Assembly: GCF_005937985.2 (NCBI RefSeq)
Contig: NZ_CP042172.1
Location: forward strand, 3,472,001-3,536,000
Direction: 5' to 3'
DNA length: 64,000 nt
DNA from: Arthrobacter sp. KBS0702
GTDB taxonomy: Bacteria > Actinomycetota > Actinomycetes > Actinomycetales > Micrococcaceae
A program made the position numbers and the translations under genes. A model generated the notes under the pieces. The model made no database searches and was not told the origin of the DNA. It saw only the letters and a list, made by a program, of their open reading frames with translations. This document shows, piece by piece, positions 43,251 through 52,386 of this stretch. Numbering within the stretch: position 1 is the first letter of the stretch; every line of letters starts with the position of its first letter.

Positions 43251-44216
43251 TCATTCCCCGTTCAGCGCCTTCCATTCCTGTTCCCAGAGCCTGCGTTCCT
43301 CCGCGTCCTTGCGGATGACTTCGAAGGTTTCGAGCTCGGCGGGCCGGCCGCGCAGCCAGTCACGGGGATTCAGTGACCTGCGGCCGTTGTCCAGGAGCAG
43401 CAAGGCGCGGTCCGTCAGGGCATCATTGCGGAGCGCCAGGTGGGTCTTCCGCCGCCGGAGAACTTCCTGCAATGCCGCCTGGGAGGCCTTGGACGCACCG
43501 AGGCGGCGCAGCGACCGCGCGCGGATCAACAACAGCGCGGCCGAGAGGTCATCGGCATTCAACAGCCCCTCCGTCCAGACGGTCACTTCCTTGTCCCGGC
43601 CCAGAGCAAACGCCACCGAGCACCGGGCCAGGGCCGCGGGCAGCGAGGGCGGCAACGAGGCAACAGTCTGCAGCGCCGCCTCGAGGTGGCCTGTCTCGCG
43701 CAGGGAGTGCGAAAGCGCCAGGAACACAGCTTCCTCGCTGAAGAGAACCGGAACCTCAAGGCGCTCGGCCACTTCAACCCGGGTGACCACGCGGGTCAGA
43801 TAGCCGGAAGCGAACTGGTTGGCGTCGTCGTCGTTCCTGGTGGTGAGGCCGCGCTGGAGGAGTTCCGAGGCGCGCAGGTAGCCGCCTTGCTGGTGCGCCA
43901 GGAGCCCGGCCAGCACGTAGCACAGCCCGGCCCAGCCTGGGTAGGCGCGGCCCGCGGCGATCAGCCGGTTGGGGTCGGTGTTGTGGAAGGTCGCCTCGTA
44001 CACCGCTTTGGCTGCCTTCCCGGAGATCCGCTTAAGCCGGGGGATGGTGCCGTCCACGCTGAGCAGCGCCCCGCTCCGGCCGCCGAGCGCCGTGTGCAGG
44101 ATGCCGCCGACGCCGTCCGCGATGTCCCGCACCGGTGTGCGGACCTGTGGGCTGCCGAACGGGGTGAGGTCGCGGGTGTCGCGGTAGATGGGTCCCAAGG
44201 ACTGTCCGGCGCTCAT
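43251..44216 (-). CDS. Hypothetical TPR-like helical protein
   Basis: 321 aa, no known family recognised. After an N-terminal 85 residues with possible hydrolase-like remnants (ADGVGGILHTALGGRSGALL), the middle (about 95-270) is all-helical with TPR-like repeats: YVLAGLLAHQQGGYLRASELLQRGL, AVFLALSHSLRETGHLEAALQTV, and LLIRARSLRRLGASKASQAALQEVL. The C-terminus is charged, with Trp/Glu residues. No signal peptide. Tail-to-tail with the LysE gene. Confidence 0.6.
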   Translation of the reverse strand: MSAGQSLGPIYRDTRDLTPFGSPQVRTPVRDIADGVGGILHTALGGRSGALLSVDGTIPRLKRISGKAAKAVYEATFHNTDPNRLIAAGRAYPGWAGLCYVLAGLLAHQQGGYLRASELLQRGLTTRNDDDANQFASGYLTRVVTRVEVAERLEVPVLFSEEAVFLALSHSLRETGHLEAALQTVASLPPSLPAALARCSVAFALGRDKEVTVWTEGLLNADDLSAALLLIRARSLRRLGASKASQAALQEVLRRRKTHLALRNDALTDRALLLLDNGRRSLNPRDWLRGRPAELETFEVIRKDAEERRLWEQEWKALNGE

Positions 44217-44258
44217 TCTTCCATGCTAATAGCGCGCGCCGGGCGGCCGGCCGGCCGA

Positions 44259-44759
44259 CTAAGCGGCAGCGGCCACCCAGACGCCGATCACCCAGGTGCT
44301 CGCGGCCAGGCAGGCCAGTCCGAACTCGGTGATCATGCCGAGGCCGGTGGCCTTCAGGGCCGCCCAGCTCGAGGTGACGGCGGTCCGCCAGGCGCGGGTG
44401 CGGTGGAGCTCGCTGAGCAGCAATCCGGCAGCGAAACCCACAAAGAGGCCCACCACCGGGATGAGGAACATCCCGGCGACGCCGAACACCAGGCCCGTGA
44501 CAACGGACCGGCCGGGAATGCTGTGTTGTTTCAGCTTCCGGCCAGTCAGCACGGCCCCGGCGGCCATCCCGGCCAGCACCAGCACCAGGCCGATCCCGAA
44601 GACCACCCAGCCGGTGGCGCCGGCGCCGCCCCAGAGTGCCCAGGCCAGCAGACTCAGTCCGATCAGGATGCTGCCGGGCAGGACGGGGACGATGATGCCT
44701 GCCACGCCCACCAGGATGGCCAGGCCGCAGAGGATGGTCACGACGGTTTCGGGGTTCAT
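44259..44759 (-). CDS. DUF456 membrane protein
   Basis: 166 aa with about five hydrophobic, Gly-rich segments. The family pattern is visible: VVTILCGLAILVGVAGIIVPVLPGSILIG at the start, then GAVLTGRKLKQHSIPGRSVVTGLVFGVAGMFLIPVVG. DUF456 proteins are small Gly-rich inner-membrane proteins of unknown role with repeats like glycine-zipper segments. Possibly co-transcribed with nothing; the malic enzyme stop lies 35 bp upstream on the same strand, so a shared transcript is possible. Confidence 0.8.
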   Translation of the reverse strand: MNPETVVTILCGLAILVGVAGIIVPVLPGSILIGLSLLAWALWGGAGATGWVVFGIGLVLVLAGMAAGAVLTGRKLKQHSIPGRSVVTGLVFGVAGMFLIPVVGLFVGFAAGLLLSELHRTRAWRTAVTSSWAALKATGLGMITEFGLACLAASTWVIGVWVAAAA

Positions 44760-44794
44760 CGCCCCAGTCTAGGGCTGGCGGCGGCGGCGGTTGC

Positions 44795-46018
44795 CTACTC
44801 CGCCTCCACCGCAGCGGCGACGGCTGCCGAGACGGCCGGGGCCACGCGCGGGTCCAGCGGGCTCGGCACGATGTAATCGGCGGAGAGCTCGTCCTCGGCC
44901 AGTTCGGCGATGGCGCGGGCCGCGGCCAGCTTCATGGCCGGGGTGATGCGCCGGGCCCCGGCGTCGAGGGCGCCGCGGAAAATGCCGGGGAACGCCAGGA
45001 CGTTGTTGATCTGGTTGGGGAAATCGCTGCGGCCGGTGGCGACGACGGCGGCGTACCTGGACGCGACCTCCGGCAGCACCTCGGGGTCCGGGTTGGAGAG
45101 GGCGAAGACGATCGCGCTGTGGTTCATCAGCTTCAGGTGCTCTTCGTCCAGCCGGGAGGAGGAGACACCGATGAACACGTCGGCGCCAAGGAGCGCCTCG
45201 CCCGGGCCGCCGACAACGCCGCGGGGGTTGCTGCGGGCCGCGAGCTGCGCCTTCTTGCTCGCCGGATCCGCGGCGATGTCCGCGCGGTCACGGTTGATCA
45301 CACCGCGGGAGTCCAGCAGCACGACGTCGTCGATACCGGCGGTCAGCAGGATTTCGGCGACGGCGATCCCGGCCGCGCCGGCGCCGGACACCACCACGCG
45401 GAGCCCTTCCAGCTCGCGGGAGGTGACCTTTGCGGCGCCCGTCAGGGCGGCGAGGACGACGACGGCCGTGCCGTGCTGGTCGTCGTGCATGACCGGGCAG
45501 TCGAGGGCCTCGATCAGCTTTTCTTCGAGTTCGAAGCAGCGCGGCGCCGAAACGTCCTCGAGGTTGACCGCGCCGAAGCTGGGCCGCAGGCGGACCAGCG
45601 TCTCGACAATCTCGTCGACGTCGGTGGTGTTGAGGACCAGCGGGATGGAGTCGAGGTCCCCGAACGCCTTGAAGAGGGCGGATTTGCCTTCCATCACCGG
45701 CAGCGAGGCGCTGGCCCCGATGTCACCCAGGCCCAGCACGGCAGTGCCGTCGCTGACCACGACCACTAGGCGCTGCGCCCAGGTGTGGCTCTTGGCCAGG
45801 TCCGGGTTGGCGGCGATGGCGCGGCTGACCTGGGCGACGCCGGGCGTGTAGGCGATGGAGAGATCGCGTTTGCTGGCCAACGGGACGGTGCTGGCGATCG
45901 AGAGCTTGCCGCCCTCGTGGGCGGCGAAGATTTCCTCGTCGCTGAGCGCTGCTACCGGCGCGTCTGCGGCTCCGTCGGGGGAGGTGGAATTGGCGGGAAT
46001 GATCGTTTCAATGGACAC
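44795..46018 (-). CDS. NAD(P)-dependent malic enzyme
   Basis: 407 aa, short prokaryotic form without a phosphotransacetylase domain. Catalytic Tyr in SIAYTPGVAQVSRAI, Lys/Asp region GLGDIGASASLPVMEGKSALFKAFGD, metal site VMHDDQHGTAVVVLAAL, Rossmann VVSGAGAAGIAVAEILL, and substrate-contact Asn in FALSNPDPEV. It decarboxylates malate to pyruvate. GTG start with AGGAGACAAC upstream. The GRSDFPNQINNVLAFPG block is complete. Cofactor preference is not decided by sequence. Confidence 0.92.
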   Translation of the reverse strand: MSIETIIPANSTSPDGAADAPVAALSDEEIFAAHEGGKLSIASTVPLASKRDLSIAYTPGVAQVSRAIAANPDLAKSHTWAQRLVVVVSDGTAVLGLGDIGASASLPVMEGKSALFKAFGDLDSIPLVLNTTDVDEIVETLVRLRPSFGAVNLEDVSAPRCFELEEKLIEALDCPVMHDDQHGTAVVVLAALTGAAKVTSRELEGLRVVVSGAGAAGIAVAEILLTAGIDDVVLLDSRGVINRDRADIAADPASKKAQLAARSNPRGVVGGPGEALLGADVFIGVSSSRLDEEHLKLMNHSAIVFALSNPDPEVLPEVASRYAAVVATGRSDFPNQINNVLAFPGIFRGALDAGARRITPAMKLAAARAIAELAEDELSADYIVPSPLDPRVAPAVSAAVAAAVEAE

Positions 46019-46236
46019 GTCGTTGTCTCCTGGGGCTCACCGTGGGCGTACGGCACTTGGCTGCTGGGGCACAGTGGTGCCCGAGATGGTCTGGGGGAAC
46101 TTCGCGGGCGGCCCGGGGGTGGCGGGCCTGCGGTGAAGCTCCCGGAAGTGCTGGCGCTGGCGCCGCTCCGGTTCTGCCATGGTAGACAACGCAGCGCCGC
46201 GGCGGAGATTCATCCAGACATATTCCGGTAACTGGT

Positions 46237-46833
46237 CTAGACCGGCTTCGCGCTCCCGCGCCCCCGGGAAAGCAGGGAGCAGGCCTTCTTGAGGTCTTCC
46301 TCGGCCTCGAACAGCGAGAGCCTGCGGCAGCGGACCGACTGGACCAGGCCCGTGACGGTGAGCAACAGGACCCGGGAGACGGCCGGGTCGCCGCTGAGCA
46401 CCGTCACAGCCTTCTCCGCGGTCGCGTCGATGTCCCGGAGCAGCCGGGTGGTGTCAGTGTCCTTCGCGTAGACCGCCCGGTTCAGGCATTGCTCCACCGC
46501 AGGCTGCATGAGGCGCATGTGGAAGATTTCCATCACCACACCCACCAGCGCATGCACCGGAACCCGGGTCCCGGACGGCCACTCGCCGAGATGCAGCTCG
46601 CCGAGCTGCTTGCGGTACAGGGCCAGCATCAGCTGGGTCGAGGAGGGAAAGTAGCGGTACAGGGTACCCAGCGGCACGTCCGCCTTGGCCGCCACCTCCG
46701 AGAGCACCACGGAGTCCAGGCCCTTCCGGGCAAAGCCGGCCGCGACCTCAAGGATCCGCGCATAGCGCCGCCTTTGCCGGGGCAGGGTGGGCGGCGGGGC
46801 CATTGGCGGAAGATCCGAAGGGAATTCAGGCAT
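46237..46833 (-). CDS. TetR-family regulator, KstR-like N-terminus
   Basis: 198 aa. HTH (about residues 40-66): VVLSEVAAKADVPLGTLYRYFPSSTQLMLAL, with the LGTLYRYFPS wording typical of KstR and related lipid/sterol regulators. The C-terminal ligand domain is variable. It follows the MFS gene on the same strand after 127 bp and precedes malic enzyme by 218 bp with no visible feature. Target unknown; KstR-likeness is limited to the HTH. Confidence 0.85.
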   Translation of the reverse strand: MPEFPSDLPPMAPPPTLPRQRRRYARILEVAAGFARKGLDSVVLSEVAAKADVPLGTLYRYFPSSTQLMLALYRKQLGELHLGEWPSGTRVPVHALVGVVMEIFHMRLMQPAVEQCLNRAVYAKDTDTTRLLRDIDATAEKAVTVLSGDPAVSRVLLLTVTGLVQSVRCRRLSLFEAEEDLKKACSLLSRGRGSAKPV

Positions 46834-46960
46834 CAGCAGCGTTCCGGGGTCGTTTTTCTCGGCAGCCGGGAGGGTTAGTCCACAGCGCTGCCGCGGGAAT
46901 CCCGTCCACTATACGGCACGGCAGGGGGCCGAATGCCAGTCAAACGGGCTCCCGGCGGCC

Positions 46961-48226
46961 CTAGTCCACGCCCTTGATCTTCACCACAAACACGGCTCCC
47001 AACAGACCGATCACCGCGGCGGCCACGTAGAGCGAAACGTACCCTCCCCAGTAGGCCACAAAGGGGTAGGCAATAAGCGGCGCGAGCACCTGGGGCAGCG
47101 AATTGGCGATGTTGATAACCCCCAGATCCTTGCCCCGGTTCAGCGCGGTGGGCAGCACCTCGGTGATGAGGGCGAAGTCGACGGCCAGGTAGGCGCCGAA
47201 GCCGATGCCCAGCACCGAGGCCCCGATCAGCGCGCCCGGCCAGGTGGGGGCCACGGCCAGGATCAGCGCGGCCACTGCGATGATGGCCGAGGAGAGAATG
47301 ACGAGCGGTTTGCGGCGTCCCATCCGGTCGCTCAACCTGCCGCCGACCACACTCGTGATGATGACCATGACCGCGTACAGACCGGTGAGGATCAGGACGC
47401 CGGACTCCGCCGCCAGACCCTGCGTCTGTGGCAACCGCACCGCGTCGGTAAGGAAGAACAGCAGGTACAGCGTCACCATGTGGTTGCCGATGTTCACCAG
47501 CAGCCGGGTCAGCCAGGCCCAGGCAAAGTCTGGGTAGCGGGCCGGCGAAATCCAGAAGTTCCGGGCGAATTCCGCGAGCTTGAAGGGTGGCCGCCCGTCC
47601 CGCGGCAGCGCGACGTCGTCGTTCTTGAAGAAATACAGCACGACGCCGGCCAGCAGCGCCAGGGCACAGACCAGATAGCCGAGCGCGAAGTTGCCGGAGA
47701 CGACGGCGGCGATCACCGCGCCGGCGAGGATGCCCACCGTCTGGCCCATCGCCGCGAGGCCTCCCACCGTGCCGCGCTGCGGCGCAGGCACCCGGTCCGG
47801 AATGGCGGCCGTGATGGCGGCGTACGCCCCGTTGCACCCGGCCTGCACAAGGCACCAGAGGATGGTCATGACGGCGACGTTGGGGGCCCCCGCGAGCGCG
47901 GCGAGGGCGGCCGCACCGAGAATCGCGCCGAAGAGCACCCAGGGCACCCGGCGTCCGCGGCGGGCAACGGTCCGGTCGCTGAGCGCACCGAACAGCGGGT
48001 TGGCCACGAGCGACACCGCCGCCCCTGCCCCGGTGACGAGGGCCAGGATGGCCTCCTTTTCGCCCTCGTTGAACGCCGCGGCCTGCTGGCCAAGCAGCAC
48101 CTGGAGCGGGCCGAAGAAGGCCGCATTGATCCCAACGTTGACCAGGACGACGCCGGCGGTCCACACCGGGCGCACGCGGCGCTGCGGTTCGGCAAGGGCC
48201 GCCACTGCGGTGTCGGACAGGCTCAT
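46961..48226 (-). CDS. MFS transporter
   Basis: 421 aa, 12 TM segments. The MFS loop 2-3 motif is GALSDRTVARRGRRVPW and its counterpart is GGRLSDRMGRRKP in the second half. The first half resembles glycoside/sucrose-type (GPH-like) MFS proteins (FFGPLQVLLGQQAAAF). ATG at 48226 with GGGGGGAACC upstream. No adjacent catabolic gene helps to name a substrate. Confidence 0.85.
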   Translation of the reverse strand: MSLSDTAVAALAEPQRRVRPVWTAGVVLVNVGINAAFFGPLQVLLGQQAAAFNEGEKEAILALVTGAGAAVSLVANPLFGALSDRTVARRGRRVPWVLFGAILGAAALAALAGAPNVAVMTILWCLVQAGCNGAYAAITAAIPDRVPAPQRGTVGGLAAMGQTVGILAGAVIAAVVSGNFALGYLVCALALLAGVVLYFFKNDDVALPRDGRPPFKLAEFARNFWISPARYPDFAWAWLTRLLVNIGNHMVTLYLLFFLTDAVRLPQTQGLAAESGVLILTGLYAVMVIITSVVGGRLSDRMGRRKPLVILSSAIIAVAALILAVAPTWPGALIGASVLGIGFGAYLAVDFALITEVLPTALNRGKDLGVINIANSLPQVLAPLIAYPFVAYWGGYVSLYVAAAVIGLLGAVFVVKIKGVD

Positions 48227-48329
48227 GTGGTTCCCCCCGGAACTGATGACTGAAGCTGATGATCAGTGTGCGCCCAGACTATCGTGGGCATCAACGCCCG
48301 CCAGCCATTGCCGAGAACCAGGAGAACCC

Positions 48330-48824
48330 GTGCCAGACTCACCCGTGAACCCCGCCAGCCCCGTCAACACCGCCGACCTGTTCGACGAGCGGGGCGAGGA
48401 GCTGGACTCCATTGCCCTGCAGTTCCAGTCGCTCGGCGGCCTCACCCACTTCAGTGGTCCCGTCCGGACCATCCGCTGCCGGGAGGACAACGCCTTGGTC
48501 AAGGCCATGCTCGGCACGCCGGGCAACGGCGCGGTGCTGGTGGTCGACGGCGGCGGCTCGCTCCGCACAGCGCTGATGGGGGACATGATCGCGGCGAGCG
48601 CGGTGGAGAACGGCTGGGCCGGCGTCGTGATCAACGGCGCCATCCGGGACCGGGTGGCGATCGCCGGGCTTCCGCTCGGGGTGAAGGCCCTCGGCAGCAA
48701 CCCGCGCAAGAGCGCCAAGGCCGGGGCCGGCGAGACAGACGTGGAGCTGGACATCGACGGCGTCGCGGTCCGGCCGGGCCAGCGGATCTGGTGCGACCCG
48801 GACGGGATCCTGCTGGAACGCTGA
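48330..48824 (+). CDS. rraA: RraA family protein
   Basis: 164 aa from GTG at 48330 (AGGAGAACC upstream). Family features: TADLFDE at the start, LVVDGGGSLRTALMGDMIAASAVENGWAGVVINGAIRDR, and a C-terminal RPGQRIWCDPDGILL. In E. coli RraA inhibits RNase E. Many relatives lacking that context are 4-hydroxy-4-methyl-2-oxoglutarate or oxaloacetate decarboxylases; the GD..(A)..NG..RD set for metal and pyruvate binding is present, so aldolase activity is a real alternative. Neighbours give no hint. Confidence 0.85.
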   Translation: MPDSPVNPASPVNTADLFDERGEELDSIALQFQSLGGLTHFSGPVRTIRCREDNALVKAMLGTPGNGAVLVVDGGGSLRTALMGDMIAASAVENGWAGVVINGAIRDRVAIAGLPLGVKALGSNPRKSAKAGAGETDVELDIDGVAVRPGQRIWCDPDGILLER

Positions 48825-48852
48825 GCGCTTTCACGGCTGGCCCCCGAGGGAC

Positions 48853-48936
48853 GGGGAACGCGGACGGGGAACGCGGACGGGGAACGCGGACGGGGAACGC
48901 GGACGGGGAACGCGGACGGGGAACGCGGAAGGGAAC
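48853..48936. repeat. 13-bp tandem repeat, six copies
   Basis: The unit GGGGAACGCGGAC repeats head-to-tail at 48853, 48866, 48879, 48892, 48905 and 48918; the sixth ends in A instead of C and a partial unit follows. It lies 28 bp after the RraA stop and 84 bp before the next MFS gene. It is not codon-phased and not in a gene. Such arrays can vary in copy number. Confidence 0.92.
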
Positions 48937-49019
48937 CTTACGGGAACAAAGCAGCCGGTAAGATAGTTACTGAAAGCAACCTTCGTGCTTGACCCCATAA
49001 ACTTCCCCTCGGAGCAGTC

Positions 49020-50672
49020 ATGTCCAAAACCACGTCCTCACGCCTGCCCGGCGAGGTCCTGACACACCGTCAGACCATCACCGTCATGGTGGGCCTTATG
49101 CTCGGCATGTTCCTGTCGTCGCTGGACCAGACCATCGTGTCCACCTCGATCTACACCATCGCCAATGACTTGGACGGCCTCTCGCTGCAGGCCTGGGCCA
49201 CCACGGCGTACCTGATCACCTCCACCGTGAGCACGCCGCTCTACGGCAAGCTCAGCGACATCTTCGGCCGCCGCCCGCTCTACCTCGCCGCCATCCTGAT
49301 CTTCCTGGCCGGCTCGCTCTACGCCGGCTCCGTCCACTCGATGACCGAGCTGGCCATTGCCCGCGGTATCCAGGGCATGGGCGCCGGCGGCCTGTTGGCC
49401 CTCGCGCTGACCATCATCGGGGACATCGTGGCGCTGAAGGACCGCGCCAAGTTCCAGGGCTATTTCATGTCGGTCTTCGGCATCTCCTCCGTGCTGGGGC
49501 CCGTCATCGGCGGTGCCTTCGCCGGTACCACCACGATCCTGGGCTTCGACGGGTGGCGCTGGGTCTTCTTCATCAACATTCCGATCGGCCTGGCTGCCCT
49601 CGCCGTCGTGTTCCTCTACCTGCACCTGCCGGCCAAGCACCTCAAGCAGAAGATCGACTACTGGGGCGCCGCCGCCATCACCCTGGCGATCGTGCCGCTG
49701 CTCCTCGTCGCCGAACAGGGCCGGACCTGGGGCTGGACCTCCACCGGCGCCTTCCTTTGCTACGGCCTCGGCGTCCTCGGCATCGTCGCGTTCCTGCTGG
49801 CCGAAAAACGCGCCGGCGACTACGCCCTGATCCCGCTCCGGCTCTTCCAGAACATCACCTTCGGGCTCTCCTCCCTGCTGAACTTCATCATCGGCGTCGG
49901 CATGTTCGGTGCCATCGCGATGCTGCCGATGTACCTCCAGCTGGTCAAGGGCCTGACCCCCACCGAGGCCGGCCTGATGATGATCACCTTCACCGTGGGC
50001 ATCCTCACCGGCTCCATCACGGCCGGCCGGACCATCTCGGCGTCGGGCACGTACCGGATCTTCCCGATCCTTGGCACCGCCGTCCTGACTGCGGCCGCCG
50101 TCGTCATGGGCCTCTCCCTCGGCGTGGACACCCCGCTCTGGGTGCCCGGCGCGATCGCCGTGTTCTTCGGCCTGGGCCTGGGCTTCTGCATGCAGCCGCT
50201 CACCCTCGCCATGCAGGTCTCCGTCCCGGCCAAGGACATGGGCGTGGGAACCTCCTCGGCCGCGTTCTTCCGCTCCATGGGCGGCGCCGTGGGCACCGCC
50301 GTGTTCATCTCGATGCTGTTCAGCCTCGCGGCGGACAAGATCGCCACCGGCATGAAGGACGCCGCGCAGAACGCGGACTACCTCAGGGTGCTCAAGGACC
50401 CGGCCGTCGCCGCCGACCCCGCCAACGCCAAGCTCTACGAGTTCTTCAAGAACGGCGCCAGCAACGACTCCCTGAACGACACGAGCTGGCTGCACACCGC
50501 CAACTCGGCGCTGACCCGGCCGATCACCGAAGGCTTCGCCCAGTCGATCGACGCCGTCATGCTCACCGCAGCCGTGCTCACCGGCGTCGCCTTCCTGATC
50601 AGCTTCGCGCTGCCGAACAAGAAGCTCACCGACCCGAAGGCCGCCGCCAAGGAGGCGGTCCCGGCGCACTAG
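49020..50672 (+). CDS. DHA2-family (EmrB/QacA-type) multidrug MFS exporter
   Basis: 550 aa with 14 hydrophobic segments. Motif D1 FLSSLDQTIVSTSIYTIANDL in TM1 with its membrane Asp, motif A GKLSDIFGRRPLYL, and motif C (VFGISSVLGPVIGGAFAG) of drug:H+ antiporters are all present. ATG with GGAG upstream. TAAGAT at 48959-48964 could be its -10 box. No regulator gene lies next to it. Substrates unknown. Confidence 0.88.
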   Translation: MSKTTSSRLPGEVLTHRQTITVMVGLMLGMFLSSLDQTIVSTSIYTIANDLDGLSLQAWATTAYLITSTVSTPLYGKLSDIFGRRPLYLAAILIFLAGSLYAGSVHSMTELAIARGIQGMGAGGLLALALTIIGDIVALKDRAKFQGYFMSVFGISSVLGPVIGGAFAGTTTILGFDGWRWVFFINIPIGLAALAVVFLYLHLPAKHLKQKIDYWGAAAITLAIVPLLLVAEQGRTWGWTSTGAFLCYGLGVLGIVAFLLAEKRAGDYALIPLRLFQNITFGLSSLLNFIIGVGMFGAIAMLPMYLQLVKGLTPTEAGLMMITFTVGILTGSITAGRTISASGTYRIFPILGTAVLTAAAVVMGLSLGVDTPLWVPGAIAVFFGLGLGFCMQPLTLAMQVSVPAKDMGVGTSSAAFFRSMGGAVGTAVFISMLFSLAADKIATGMKDAAQNADYLRVLKDPAVAADPANAKLYEFFKNGASNDSLNDTSWLHTANSALTRPITEGFAQSIDAVMLTAAVLTGVAFLISFALPNKKLTDPKAAAKEAVPAH

Positions 50673-50693
50673 GCACCCGCGAACGAGCGTCCC

Positions 50694-50720
50694 GGCAGGC
50701 AGTCTTTTGGACTGCCTGCC
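50694..50720 (+). terminator. Hairpin terminator after the DHA2 exporter
   Basis: GGCAGGCAGTC (50694-50704) and GACTGCCTGCC (50710-50720) are exact complements with loop TTTTG; GTTTGCGTTT follows. It is 21 bp after the stop. A clear intrinsic terminator by actinobacterial standards. Confidence 0.85.
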
Positions 50721-50856
50721 GTTTGCGTTTCCGGGCGCGGAGAACTGTATGTTTCATCTCACTTTCGGCGCCCTGTGATGTGCATCGCGGTGGCGCCGGT
50801 GTAAGACTTGGTAGTTGCGGCGCGAGCCGTGGACCACGAATTGCCGAGGGAGCCAC

Positions 50857-52296
50857 ATGACCACCACCCAAGACCAGACCGTCGCCAAGATCCCCAAACG
50901 GGTCATTTGGCTGGCCGTGGCGGGCGCCGTTGGCGGCTTCCTCTTCGGCTTCGACTCCTCGGTCGTCAACGGCGCAGTCGACGCCATCAAGGAAGAATTC
51001 GCGCTCAGCGAGGCCGTGACCGGGTTCGCCGTTGCCGTCGCCCTGCTTGGCTGCGCTGCCGGCGCCTACCTGGCCGGCAAGGTCGCTGACCGTTACGGCC
51101 GCATCCCCGCCATGAAGCTGGGCGCGCTGCTGTTCCTGGTCAGCGCTTTCGGCACCGGCTTCGCGTTCGGCGTCTGGGACCTGATCTTCTGGCGCCTCAT
51201 CGGCGGCCTGGGCATCGGCCTGGCCTCGGTGATTGCCCCGGCCTACATCTCCGAGATCTCGCCGCGGCACGTGCGCGGCCGGCTGGCGTCGCTGCAGCAG
51301 CTCGCCATCACCACCGGTATCTTCGCGGCGCTGCTCTCCGACGCCGTGTTCGCCAACTTCGCCGGCGGCGCCGACCAGAACCTGTGGTTCGGCATCGAGG
51401 CCTGGCGCTGGATGTTCATCGCCGGCGCCATCCCCGCCGTTGTGTACGGCTGGATCGCCTTCACGCTGCCCGAATCGCCGCGGTTCCTGGTGTTCAAGGG
51501 CAAGGACGAGGAAGCCCTCAAGGTCTTCCAGTCCATCGCCCCGGACGACGACACCGACCGCCACCTGCGCGACATCAAGAAGGCCATCGAGGAGGACAAG
51601 CTCGCCGGCCAGAAGGGCTCCCTGCGCGGCAAGGCGCTTGGCCTGCAGCCGGTGGTGTGGATCGGCATCATCCTCTCGGTGCTCCAGCAGTTCGTCGGCA
51701 TCAACGTGATCTTCTATTACTCCACAACGCTCTGGAAGGCCGTTGGTTTCCAGGAGAAGGACTCGCTCACGATCTCCGTGGCCACCGCGATCACCAACAT
51801 CCTGGTCACCCTTGTGGCGATCGCGCTCGTGGACCGGATCGGCCGCCGCCCCATCATGCTGGCAGGTTCCATCGGCATGGCCGCCTCGCTGGCCACCATG
51901 GCCTTCGCCTTCGGCTCCGCTACCGGCTCGGGCGACTCGATCACCCTTCCCGGTGCCTGGGGCCCCGCCGCCCTGGTGGCCGCCAACGTCTTCGTGATCA
52001 GCTTCGGCGCCTCCTGGGGCCCGCTGGTGTGGGTGCTGCTGGGCGAGATCTTCCCGTCCCGCATCCGCGCCCGCGCCCTGGGCCTGGCCGCGGCCGCCCA
52101 GTGGATCGCCAACTTCGCGATCACGCTGAGCTTCCCGGTCATGGCGGCTGCCTCGCTGCCGCTGACCTACGCCATGTACGCCCTGTTTGCGGCGGCGTCG
52201 TTCTTCTTTGTGATGTTCAAGGTGCCGGAGACCAACGGCATGGCCCTGGAGCACGCCGAAACGCTCTTCGTCCCGAAGGGGTCCGCCAAGAAGTAG
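50857..52296 (+). CDS. Sugar-porter MFS transporter
   Basis: 479 aa, 12 TM. Sugar-porter signatures: GGFLFGFDSSVVNGAVDAI in TM1, DRYGRIPAMK, PAYISEISPRHVRGRLASLQQLAI, PESPRFL after TM6, QQFVGINVIFYYS in TM7, and VDRIGRRPIM. It imports a hexose, pentose or polyol by H+ symport; the exact sugar cannot be told. ATG at 50857 with GAGGGAG upstream. Monocistronic. Confidence 0.92.
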   Translation: MTTTQDQTVAKIPKRVIWLAVAGAVGGFLFGFDSSVVNGAVDAIKEEFALSEAVTGFAVAVALLGCAAGAYLAGKVADRYGRIPAMKLGALLFLVSAFGTGFAFGVWDLIFWRLIGGLGIGLASVIAPAYISEISPRHVRGRLASLQQLAITTGIFAALLSDAVFANFAGGADQNLWFGIEAWRWMFIAGAIPAVVYGWIAFTLPESPRFLVFKGKDEEALKVFQSIAPDDDTDRHLRDIKKAIEEDKLAGQKGSLRGKALGLQPVVWIGIILSVLQQFVGINVIFYYSTTLWKAVGFQEKDSLTISVATAITNILVTLVAIALVDRIGRRPIMLAGSIGMAASLATMAFAFGSATGSGDSITLPGAWGPAALVAANVFVISFGASWGPLVWVLLGEIFPSRIRARALGLAAAAQWIANFAITLSFPVMAAASLPLTYAMYALFAAASFFFVMFKVPETNGMALEHAETLFVPKGSAKK

Positions 52297-52308
52297 CCCG
52301 CCCCGGCG

Positions 52309-52374
52309 AGCGCGAACGTACACTTGAGGCCCCTGTTTCCGCGGAAATAGGGGCCTCAAGTGTACGTTCGCGCT
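52309..52374. repeat. 66-bp near-perfect palindrome between convergent genes
   Basis: Left arm 52309-52341 and right arm 52342-52374 are reverse complements at 32 of 33 positions, with no loop beyond the central CCGCGG. The core (GAACGTACACTTGAGGCCCC) resembles the palindrome at 33193-33256. It sits exactly between two convergent MFS genes (stops at 52296 and 52387), so it may be a bidirectional terminator as well as a repeat element. Confidence 0.88.
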
Positions 52375-52386
52375 GTGGGTGAGGGC

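Noticed and set aside
48853..48936. CRISPR array
   Set aside because: Units are contiguous 13-mers with no spacers and no cas genes nearby.
50773..50790. CRP-like site TGTGATGTGCATCGC upstream of the sugar porter
   Set aside because: Right half matches the consensus poorly (TCGCG against TCACA).
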